In this document: one piece after another, positions 1-6,395 of the stretch
Numbering within the stretch: position 1 is the stretch's first letter
Layout of the letters: every line of letters starts with the position of its first letter
NCBI GenBank assembly: GCA_045660385.1
Contig: JAZRDT010000124.1
Span: forward strand, 1-7,341
From: UBA1189 sp045660385
GTDB lineage: Bacteria; Bacteroidota; Bacteroidia; Bacteroidales; Bacteroidaceae
Direction of reading: 5' to 3'
DNA: 7,341 nucleotides
Program-made: the position numbers and the translations under genes
The notes under the pieces: generated by a model
The model's input: only the letters and a program-made list of their open reading frames with translations
What the model was told of the DNA's origin: nothing
The model's database searches: none

Positions 1-1097
1 CTACGCTCAATCCTGTCGATGTGGCCAAGATAGAGAAGGTGGCGCTGGACAAGCGCATGCCGATGGCCAAGTATTACCTCGTGCACTGGGGTAGCCAGAT
101 GACCGACGCGAAGGCTTCGGTGATTGCTGCCTGGGCACGTGCCTACCGCTTGGCCTACTACGATGACGGCCTCACCGCTGAGCGTGCTGGCGAACCCATT
201 CGCCCCATCATGGCAGGTGCCGCTGTGGACCAGCGTAAGGAGGCCCTCGGCTACAGCCTCTATCACGACACACGCCTCTCGGTCGACAACACCGTATCGT
301 GTGCCTCATGCCATGGCCTGAACACGGGTGGTGTGGACAACCTCCAGTATTCGAAGGGTGTAGCAGGCAACATGGGCGGCGTGAATGCCCCCACGACCTA
401 CAATGCCGTGTACAACTTCGTGCAGTTCTGGGACGGTCGCGCCAAGACCCTTGCCGAGCAGGCTGCCGGACCTCCCCTCAACCCCGTGGAGATGGCCTCT
501 ACCTCGTTTGACGAGATCATTGCCAAGCTCGCCGAGGACAAGCACTATGTGGAGGAGTTCGGTGCCCTCTACGCCGACGGCATCACCGAGGCCAATATCA
601 CCAATGCTATTGAGGAGTTTGAGCGCACACTCGTGACCCCCAACTCGAAGTTCGACCAATGGTTGCTGGGCAATAGCGAAGCGCTCAGTGCCGACGAGGT
701 GCGCGGATATGAGCTCTTCAAAGCCAACAACTGCGCTACCTGCCATGTGGGAGCCAACCTGGGTGGCGAGTCATACGAGCTCATGGGATTGCGCCAGCAC
801 TACTTCGAGGCTCGCGGCACGGAACTGACCGAGGAGGACAACGGACGCTACAAGCAGACTCAAGTAGAGCGCGACCGCCATCGTTTCAAGGTGCCTGGCC
901 TGCGCAACATCGAACTCACCTGGCCCTACTATCACGACGGCACCCGCGCCACCATGGAGGAGGCCGTACGCGACATGGCACTCTACCAGTGCGACGTAGA
1001 GCTCTCCGATGCCGAGGTGGCCTCTATCGTAGCCTTCATGCGCACCCTCACCGGTGAGTATCAAGGCCAGAAACTCACCTCAGACAATAAGCAATAA
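1..1097 (+). CDS. Di-haem cytochrome c peroxidase with upstream haem-binding domain (5' partial)
   Basis: Reduces H2O2 to water with electrons from periplasmic donors; family members are exported di-haem proteins. The reading frame (first full codon at 3) is open to the left edge, so the gene starts outside the window; the GTG at 21 is internal. Residues below are counted from that GTG. Residues 1-45 (RMPMAKYYLVHWG...IAAWARAYR) resemble the end of the haem-binding domain often fused to Bacteroidetes peroxidases. The peroxidase part follows, with haem site 1 CASCH (94-98, bases 300-314) and haem site 2 CATCH (238-242, bases 732-746). Also present are the conserved NAPTTYNAVYN and FWDGRA stretches and, near the C-terminus, FKVPGLRNIELTWPYYHDG. 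The Met of EAVRDMA is the likely axial ligand of the second haem. By comparison with the Pseudomonas enzyme (recalled from memory), the displaceable distal His after haem 1 appears to be Val. pncA follows after 15 bp. Family call is firm; the exact electron donor and the extent of the N-terminus are unknown. MauG-like relatives are the main alternative. Confidence 0.93.
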   Translation, partial: TLNPVDVAKIEKVALDKRMPMAKYYLVHWGSQMTDAKASVIAAWARAYRLAYYDDGLTAERAGEPIRPIMAGAAVDQRKEALGYSLYHDTRLSVDNTVSCASCHGLNTGGVDNLQYSKGVAGNMGGVNAPTTYNAVYNFVQFWDGRAKTLAEQAAGPPLNPVEMASTSFDEIIAKLAEDKHYVEEFGALYADGITEANITNAIEEFERTLVTPNSKFDQWLLGNSEALSADEVRGYELFKANNCATCHVGANLGGESYELMGLRQHYFEARGTELTEEDNGRYKQTQVERDRHRFKVPGLRNIELTWPYYHDGTRATMEEAVRDMALYQCDVELSDAEVASIVAFMRTLTGEYQGQKLTSDNKQ

Positions 1098-1112
1098 GGA
1101 GCAAGAAGGAAT

Positions 1113-1688
1113 ATGAAATCAAGCAAGATGCTATTACTCGTCGACGTGCAGTACGACTTCATCACCGGCTCGCTGGCCGTAGCCGGTGCTCCGGCCGTGA
1201 TGGACGCCCTTGCCGAATATATAGCGGCACAGCCTCAGGGCACGTTCAAGGCCATCGTCATGACGGCCGACCACCATCCCGCCGACCACTCTTCGTTCAA
1301 GGACTACGGCGGCATCTGGCCTGCACACTGCGTTCAGCACACCGAGGGAGCATCCATCTACAAGTCTGTGCTCGATGCCGTGAAGCAGCATGATCCCCAG
1401 GCGCCCATCTTGACCAAGGGCGACGATGTGGCGGTAGACGAATACTCCATCCTGGCCAATGCGGCGAGCGCAAAGAAGCTCCTCGCCCTGATAGAGGAGA
1501 AGGGCATAGAGGAGATCTACGTGGCAGGCCTCTGTGGCGACTATTGCGTGGGCAACACCATCAAGGACCTCGTAGCTGCCGGACACGGTGAAAAGATTCG
1601 TGTGCTCACCCGCTACATCGGTAACATCGACGACGGCACAACGCTCCGTAGCATCATAGCCGAACACAACCTGCAGGTTGTAGAGTAA
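1113..1688 (+). CDS. pncA: Nicotinamidase (isochorismatase-like hydrolase)
   Basis: Hydrolyses nicotinamide to nicotinate and ammonia in the cytoplasm, feeding the NAD salvage pathway. The 191-residue length matches the family (about 180-215). The catalytic triad can be read as Asp11 (LLLVDVQYDF), Lys102 (ILTKGDD) and Cys145 (GLCGDYCVGNT). The metal-binding set is Asp53, His55 and His59 in TADHHPADHSSF, plus His72 in WPAHC. No signal peptide or membrane segment is present. The ATG at 1113 is preceded by purine-rich AGAAGGA (1104-1110) and fits the start of the conserved LLLVDVQ strand, so the start is well supported. The gene lies 15 bp after the peroxidase stop with no terminator between, suggesting co-transcription. 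A strong terminator follows at 1738-1772. Pyrazinamidase activity usually accompanies this family. Some other isochorismatase-family hydrolases look similar, but the metal motif favours nicotinamidase. Confidence 0.94.
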   Translation: MKSSKMLLLVDVQYDFITGSLAVAGAPAVMDALAEYIAAQPQGTFKAIVMTADHHPADHSSFKDYGGIWPAHCVQHTEGASIYKSVLDAVKQHDPQAPILTKGDDVAVDEYSILANAASAKKLLALIEEKGIEEIYVAGLCGDYCVGNTIKDLVAAGHGEKIRVLTRYIGNIDDGTTLRSIIAEHNLQVVE

Positions 1689-1700
1689 GGTTTTTGGCTG

Positions 1701-1728
1701 TTAGTTATTAGCTTTTAGCTTTTAGTGA
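1701..1728. repeat. Period-7 TTAGNNN tandem repeat
   Basis: Four TTAG tetramers occur at exact 7-base spacing (1701, 1708, 1715, 1722); the two middle units are identical (TTAGCTT). The repeat begins 12 bp after the pncA stop and ends 10 bp before the terminator stem. Similar TTAGCTTTTAGC-type tracts occur between genes in some Bacteroidales genomes (from memory). No function is evident, and a slipped-strand AT-rich spacer is the simplest reading. Confidence 0.55.
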
Positions 1729-1737
1729 AAAATTGAG

Positions 1738-1772
1738 GAAGGCTGGCACTGGGTGCTGGCCTTCGCTTTTTT
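1738..1772 (+). terminator. Intrinsic terminator after pncA
   Basis: Arms 1738-1749 (GAAGGCTGGCAC) and 1753-1764 (GTGCTGGCCTTC) form a 12-bp stem including two G-U pairs, closing a three-base TGG loop. Two bases later comes a run of six T (1767-1772). Its placement 49 bp after the pncA stop makes it the terminator of the peroxidase-pncA transcript. Confidence 0.87.
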
Positions 1773-1800
1773 GCAGGGATAAGAATTGCAGGGACAAGAA
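1771..1800. repeat. 15-bp tandem duplication between two hairpins
   Basis: TTGCAGGGATAAGAA (1771-1785) is followed directly by TTGCAGGGACAAGAA (1786-1800); the copies differ at one base (T/C). The pair fills exactly the space between the terminator at 1738-1772 and the hairpin at 1801-1831. The role is unknown. It could be a local duplication or part of a dispersed intergenic element. Confidence 0.7.
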
Positions 1801-1840
1801 AATAGCCCTTCTCGTGGAAGAGTGGGCTATTCGCTTTTCG
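1801..1840 (+). terminator. Second hairpin, possible back-up terminator
   Basis: AATAGCCC (1801-1808) pairs perfectly with GGGCTATT (1824-1831), and an inner CTC/GAG pairing (1811-1813 with 1820-1822) extends the stem past a small internal loop. The downstream TCGCTTTTCGTTATTTTC is T-rich but broken, so it is weaker than the upstream terminator. Both hairpins are followed by TTCGCTTTT or CTTCGCTTTT, which suggests relatedness. It could also be a structural repeat without terminator function. Confidence 0.45.
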
Positions 1841-1916
1841 TTATTTTCTTCGTCAGTGTTATCGTTACTTTGGAGGGGATTAAACCATAGACCTGGGTCG
1901 CACAACGTAACCAATA

Positions 1917-1945
1917 AGGGGGTGTCGTATTTCACGACACCCCCT
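1917..1945 (-). terminator. Hairpin downstream of the large hydrolase gene
   Basis: AGGGGGTGTCGT (1917-1928) and ACGACACCCCCT (1934-1945) form a perfect 12-bp stem with a five-base loop, 27 bp beyond the stop of the minus-strand gene. On that strand it is followed by TATTGGTTA, not a clean U-tract. Position and strength favour a terminator for the hydrolase transcript, but activity is inferred. A weaker outer pairing (1907-1915 with 1958-1967, one bulge) encloses it. Confidence 0.6.
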
Positions 1946-1972
1946 CATCCTATATGAATTGGGTTACTATCT

Positions 1973-4900
1973 TTACTTTACCACTACTTTGACGGTGGTG
2001 CCATCGCTCATGCGAAGGAGGTTGATGCCTTGTTGCAGAGTAGCGATGCGCATGCCGCTGGTGTTGTAGATAGCTTCAACGGTGGCTTCACCGCGGGTGA
2101 TGCCCTCTACTGACACGTCGTCATCATTGTTCTCTTCATCGTCGGTACCGATGCCAAGGTATTGGAGGGTGAAACCGTTGATGACGGTCCAGTCGGTAGA
2201 ACGCTTAGCCTCTTTCATGGCTCCGATGGTGAGGTCGCCCATCTCGGTGGTACGGATCTCTACGCTGTTGTATGCCTCCTTGGGGAGATACTTGTGCAGC
2301 GTGTCCATGGCTTCGCTGGCGGCTACCATATCGTCGGGTACGGGGTGGTCAGGGTAGAGACGGGTCGACCACTGTCCCCACTGGTGTACCTCGGAGGGAT
2401 CGTCAGAGATGGCCATGATGTCGGCAAGGTGTGCCTCCTGGTTGGAGTGGGCGATGTAGAGCTTGGCATTGTAGCGGATGTTGCCGTTGTTGTAGGCCGA
2501 GCCATGGAGCACGGAGCTTCCGTAGCGGTAGAAGGCCTGTGCCTGCAAGCGGTATATGCCGGCGGGCATACCATAGAGTACCTGGTGGATGTCGAAGGTG
2601 GTGTTGAGGAACTCGATGATGTTGTAGCTCACAGCAGGGGCGGGTGAGGCGGTCCATGCAGTGTATACGTTATTGTCGAACGAGGCTTGCTCAACGACCC
2701 TATCGGTGATGTCGATGGGGTTGGTACGACTGGCCTCTATGACGGCATCGGCAAGCATGTAGCGGTTGGTGATGCCTTTGACCTCGAGGACGATGGAGTC
2801 GATGTCGGCATCGGCATATTCGCCTGCGGCAAGCTTGGCCTCGATGGCACCCAGCTCTTCGGCAAATAGCTCATTGCCATTCTCCTGCGGGTAGGCGATG
2901 GCTTTGTCGTGTGCTGTAGCTACCTGTGCGGCCAGCGGCTTGTAGGCTTCGATAGATGCCTTGGCGGCGGTCACTGCTGAGGGGATGTTCTCGAGCGCGG
3001 TTGTCCAGGCTACTACATCGGCCGGAGTAGCGGTGCCCTCTTCGATGTGGGCGATATAGGTGGTCTGGGCCGTGCTGACGGCTTCAACGGCTGCTCGCAG
3101 AGCAGCTCCCGGGGTGGCATTCATGGGTTTGTCGACAAGACTGATTGCCTCTGAAGCGATGTCGTCGGTGATGCCGTTGATGCCTTCGATATAGGCTTCC
3201 TTACTGCCTTGGTATATGAGACGCACGTTGTCCATGGCGATGTTGGTGGCACTGGATGTGGAGGTGGCTTCGAGGCCAAACTTCATGGTGCCATCGGCCG
3301 TGACGGTGCCTATGAGGCTGCGCTCTGTGGCGGTGCGGTTGTTGGCCGAGTTGATGGTAAGTGTCTGGTCGTTGAGGTAGAGGTGCTGGTTCTTTCGAGC
3401 CGAATAGCTGTTGTAGTAGGCGTATACGTTGGTAATGAGCTTGTATTGTCCCTCGGGGAGGTAGGTGAGGGTGGTGCCAAGGCTGCTGACACCTGCTGCG
3501 GTGGTGCGCACATAGGGACTGGTGAGGGTAGCGGCGTGTTCTGTCTCATTGGTCCAGGTCGACCACGCACCGGTGTAGGTCCAGTTGTCGAGGTTGTCGG
3601 CAATGGCTGGTATGCGCTCGGCGGTGATGTCGAATCCTTCACTGGAGACGCTCTCCTCGGCAATGCCCTTAATCTCTTCGGTGGTGAGGGCGTAGTTGTA
3701 GATGCGCACGTCGCTCATCATGCCCTTGAAGGTGGGGTCGGCATCGAACTGCGAACGGCCCAGGTAGCTCATGGTAGGGGCTATGTCGGAGGGGCGCAGG
3801 GTGATGTCGGTGGTGGTGGCTTCGAGTTCTCCGTTGATGTAGATGCTCACCTCCTCGGTGCCGATGGTTACGGCTACGTGTTTCCACGAGGCGAGACCCA
3901 GGCGCGAGGTGGCGTCGAGGCCTTGGATGACGCCGTCTTTCTTGATCTCGAATCGCATGTTGCTTCCGTTGGTGGGGGTGAGGAAGAGGTATTCGCCCTC
4001 GCCGTTTCCGAAGTCGAAGATGCGCTGCCAAGCGGTAGAACTGCTGCTCTTGACCCATGCGGTGAAGGTCATCTGCTGCATGTCGCCCACGTGGTAGGGA
4101 AGCTTCATGTAGTCGTCGGTACCGTCGAACGAGAAGACCGGACGGTTCTGGTCGGTGGTGAGCGTTGTACCATTCAGTACGGCATGCAACTTGTTGATGT
4201 CAGTGTCGCGGTTTGACAAACCTGTCCACTGTCCGATGCGGACGGGGTTGTTGGTGGTTTGTGTGGTAACCTCGGTAGATGCCTCGCTCAGGTTGTAGGC
4301 CTTGTCGAGGGCGCGGATACGGTAGCGCAGGGGCTGGCCCTTGCGGCAGGTGTTGTCGATGAAGGTAGTTCCACGTACCTTGCGACCGATACATTCCCAG
4401 ATGTTGGCTCCGTCGTTGAAACGGTACACCATGTAGCCATGGATGTCGGTCTCGTCATTGGCGCTCCATGCCAACTGTACAGAACCCTCGCGTGGAGTAG
4501 CGGCCAAACCTGTAGGCGCTTCGGGAAGGGTGGTGTCGACCTTGCTATCGGCAGGGATAAACTTCCAAAGCATGTTGTCGCCTGTGCCGCTGGTGTACTC
4601 CACCACGTTGCCTCCGTTCGAGGTGTTGCCTGCGGTGACACCTACGAATAGGCCCGAGAAGTGGTTGATGATCTGGTAGTATCCGTCGGATACGTAGCGT
4701 AGGTACCAGCGCTGCCATACGTTGGGAGGTGTGCTGAGGTCGTCGCCATCTGAGTATACGGTCACGTTGGCTCCGTTATCCATACTCCATGCTTGTGCAT
4801 CGAGGTAGAGGGGTACGCCTGTGGTGTTGGCATTACGGATAACCACGTAGCTATAGTCGGCCACGGTGGTCTTGTCCACCGGGTATATGTCCCATACCTG

Positions 4901-6202
4901 ATTGGCTTGTCCGCCATCGGCCCACTGATATACATTGCCGCGTACGGCCTTGCCACCATTGAGCGAGAGCACTTTGCCGGTGGCCTTGTTCACAATCTTA
5001 TATTGTCCGTTGATGGGCTCTACGGGCACATCCTCGCCCGTGTGTATCTGGATAAGACGCTCGGCATTCGTCTGCCCTTTCTGATAGGCTCCCTTGGGGT
5101 CGCCAGGCACCTCCTCGGTGTGGTCGTAGAATGGACCATGGCCATCGTAATAGGCCAAGCGGTCCTTGGAGATGAAGGTGAAGGCTGAGGATACGGCCTG
5201 GCGCTCCGAGGTACCGATGAAGGCCTCGACGCGACCGTTGTCGCCAGTGTATTTGTTTACGGTGGCTGTCATCCACTCGTTGGGACGCTCCTTGTAGGCA
5301 AGCTGTGTGCCGCCCTTAACCATGCGGATATATTCACCGCGGGTTATGCCTTCCCATCCCCACCAGGTGCCAGCTACACCACCATAGTTGATGCATACCA
5401 TGGCCTCCATCACATTGTGCATTTCGTCGGCCACGGGAAGTTTGCCATCCTTGTAGGCCTGTGCCCAGAAACCGGTATAGTCGGAGAATCTGTTTCCTGC
5501 CAGCTGGTGGGTGTTGGCAAAGTCGATGTTGTTCTTTACGGTAGAGTACCACTTGGGAGCTTCGGAACTGTTGAGGGTACTGGGACCAAAAACGCGGCCT
5601 GCCAACTGGGGGCGTGTCTGCATGATGGCGGCTACAGCATTGAAGTTGGAGGCGTTGCCGGTGTAGGTCTTCTCAAAGTCGGGCTCGTTGTAGGGGGCTA
5701 CGGCAAAGACGTGGTAGCCCTTACCCTCGACATACTCTACGGCACGAACAATGTCGTCGACGTAGTTGGTACGGGTGGTCTCATTCCACACGGGAGCACC
5801 GGAGAGCGAACCCTGCTCGTTGCCCACGTTGCCTATGCCGCACAACAGGAAGATAGATTTTACGCCTGTCTGCACGATATTGCGGAGCTCGGTATCCATG
5901 CTTGATTTCTGCTCATCGGTGAGAGAGTCATAGGCCTTGTCGAAGCGACCGTTAAATCCTACACGGGCAATGTCAAGGTTCTCCTTGCCGCAGTGGTTGC
6001 GTTGCTGGTAGGCAAAGAAGTCCCAGCTCCAGCCACCCATGCCAAACTTGAACTCATGTTTCGTTCCCTCCTCGGAGATGTTGAAGGGTACACTTACTGC
6101 CCATGGACTGGTGACCATGGAACTGCTCGATGTCGTTGCATTTTGCGCAACGGCGCATAGTCCGATTAAGACTGCTGCAAATAAAAGGTTTAAGCGTTTC
6201 AT
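1973..6202 (-). CDS. Secreted multi-domain glycoside hydrolase with ricin, Fn3, LamG and beta-sandwich modules
   Basis: A 1409-residue exported protein that probably cleaves a polysaccharide or glycoprotein glycan; the substrate cannot be told from sequence. Residues 1-20 (LLFAAVLIGLCAVAQ) are a signal peptide without a proper lipobox. Residues about 40-390 resemble a clan GH-A (beta/alpha)8 domain. Glu173 in APYNEPDF is the likely acid/base. Glu260 in PVADEMHN is the likely nucleophile, followed by a helix and the GTWWGW strand. Residues 398-552 are a ricin-type beta-trefoil with three Q/N-x-x-W-like repeats (NQVW, WQRW, NMLW). Residues 560-650 are Fn3 and 655-848 a LamG/concanavalin-like fold. 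Residues 855-998 and 1160-1350 are two related beta-sandwiches, with an Ala/Glu-rich helical segment (about 1005-1158, FIVAR-like) between them. An acidic linker (DDEENNDDD) precedes a tail (1363-1409) ending KVVVK that resembles a type IX sorting signal. The ATG at 6202 is chosen for its signal peptide and nearby promoter. No SusC/D neighbour is visible. The exact GH family is unresolved. Confidence 0.85.
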   Translation of the reverse strand: MKRLNLLFAAVLIGLCAVAQNATTSSSSMVTSPWAVSVPFNISEEGTKHEFKFGMGGWSWDFFAYQQRNHCGKENLDIARVGFNGRFDKAYDSLTDEQKSSMDTELRNIVQTGVKSIFLLCGIGNVGNEQGSLSGAPVWNETTRTNYVDDIVRAVEYVEGKGYHVFAVAPYNEPDFEKTYTGNASNFNAVAAIMQTRPQLAGRVFGPSTLNSSEAPKWYSTVKNNIDFANTHQLAGNRFSDYTGFWAQAYKDGKLPVADEMHNVMEAMVCINYGGVAGTWWGWEGITRGEYIRMVKGGTQLAYKERPNEWMTATVNKYTGDNGRVEAFIGTSERQAVSSAFTFISKDRLAYYDGHGPFYDHTEEVPGDPKGAYQKGQTNAERLIQIHTGEDVPVEPINGQYKIVNKATGKVLSLNGGKAVRGNVYQWADGGQANQVWDIYPVDKTTVADYSYVVIRNANTTGVPLYLDAQAWSMDNGANVTVYSDGDDLSTPPNVWQRWYLRYVSDGYYQIINHFSGLFVGVTAGNTSNGGNVVEYTSGTGDNMLWKFIPADSKVDTTLPEAPTGLAATPREGSVQLAWSANDETDIHGYMVYRFNDGANIWECIGRKVRGTTFIDNTCRKGQPLRYRIRALDKAYNLSEASTEVTTQTTNNPVRIGQWTGLSNRDTDINKLHAVLNGTTLTTDQNRPVFSFDGTDDYMKLPYHVGDMQQMTFTAWVKSSSSTAWQRIFDFGNGEGEYLFLTPTNGSNMRFEIKKDGVIQGLDATSRLGLASWKHVAVTIGTEEVSIYINGELEATTTDITLRPSDIAPTMSYLGRSQFDADPTFKGMMSDVRIYNYALTTEEIKGIAEESVSSEGFDITAERIPAIADNLDNWTYTGAWSTWTNETEHAATLTSPYVRTTAAGVSSLGTTLTYLPEGQYKLITNVYAYYNSYSARKNQHLYLNDQTLTINSANNRTATERSLIGTVTADGTMKFGLEATSTSSATNIAMDNVRLIYQGSKEAYIEGINGITDDIASEAISLVDKPMNATPGAALRAAVEAVSTAQTTYIAHIEEGTATPADVVAWTTALENIPSAVTAAKASIEAYKPLAAQVATAHDKAIAYPQENGNELFAEELGAIEAKLAAGEYADADIDSIVLEVKGITNRYMLADAVIEASRTNPIDITDRVVEQASFDNNVYTAWTASPAPAVSYNIIEFLNTTFDIHQVLYGMPAGIYRLQAQAFYRYGSSVLHGSAYNNGNIRYNAKLYIAHSNQEAHLADIMAISDDPSEVHQWGQWSTRLYPDHPVPDDMVAASEAMDTLHKYLPKEAYNSVEIRTTEMGDLTIGAMKEAKRSTDWTVINGFTLQYLGIGTDDEENNDDDVSVEGITRGEATVEAIYNTSGMRIATLQQGINLLRMSDGTTVKVVVK

Positions 6203-6234
6203 TGTATGGTATTTATAATATGCATATGTGGCAA

Positions 6235-6265
6235 CGAAGATAGCTATAAATTTTCAATAATGAAA
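6235..6265 (-). promoter_or_regulatory. Candidate Bacteroidetes-type promoter of the large hydrolase gene
   Basis: Read on the minus strand, TTTC (6262-6265) and TATCTTCG (6235-6242) are separated by 19 bp. This matches the TTTG / TAnnTTTG layout of the Bacteroidetes primary sigma factor with one mismatch in each box. Transcription would begin near 6228-6230, leaving an AT-rich leader of about 26-28 bases and no obvious Shine-Dalgarno sequence, as is common in this phylum. No operator or inverted repeat is seen next to it. Confidence 0.55.
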
Positions 6266-6321
6266 CATCATTGTATCGATTAGAGTAAAAAATGATAATA
6301 TACAAGTGTTACGACCTTCAT

Positions 6322-6370
6322 TCCTATATATAAAAGAGAAGCACACTCCGTGATAGGGTATGCTTCTCTT
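6322..6370 (-). terminator. Intrinsic terminator after pflA
   Basis: AAGAGAAGCA (6334-6343) pairs with TGCTTCTCTT (6361-6370) in a perfect 10-bp stem. A short inner pairing (6345-6348 with 6356-6359) narrows the loop. On the minus strand the stem is followed by a U/A-rich tail, TTATATATAGG (6323-6333). It begins 25 bp after the pflA stop and separates the pfl operon from the hydrolase promoter downstream. Confidence 0.78.
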
Positions 6371-6395
6371 GTGTTCGAGTGATGTGTGTGAACGG

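Noticed and set aside
11..20. CRISPR or direct-repeat array anywhere in the window
   Set aside because: No regularly spaced identical repeats of CRISPR length were found; the only tandem units are the 7-bp and 15-bp repeats after pncA.
21..23. GTG as the true start of the peroxidase
   Set aside because: The frame continues open to the left edge and the residues around it belong to an upstream haem-binding domain, not a signal peptide.
1134..1667. 177-codon open frame antisense to pncA
   Set aside because: It overlaps a gene with a complete catalytic and metal-binding set and has no recognisable motif or context of its own.
1865..1873. TTACTTTGG as a plus-strand promoter -7 box
   Set aside because: It lacks one base of the TAnnTTTG spacing, has no matching -33 element, and has no plus-strand gene downstream.
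1733..1957. 74- and 75-codon frames on both strands between pncA and the hydrolase gene
   Set aside because: They run through the terminator hairpins and the tandem repeat and contain repeat-derived peptides; no protein family is recognisable.
3209..4216. 335-codon open frame antisense to the hydrolase
   Set aside because: It is low-complexity Gly/Val-rich, overlaps conserved LamG, Fn3 and beta-sandwich coding sequence, and is explained by high GC at codon positions of the real gene.
6145..6202. Lipoprotein signal in the large hydrolase
   Set aside because: The only early Cys is in IGLC; the Leu at -1 breaks the lipobox, so a type I signal peptide ending near AVAQ fits better.
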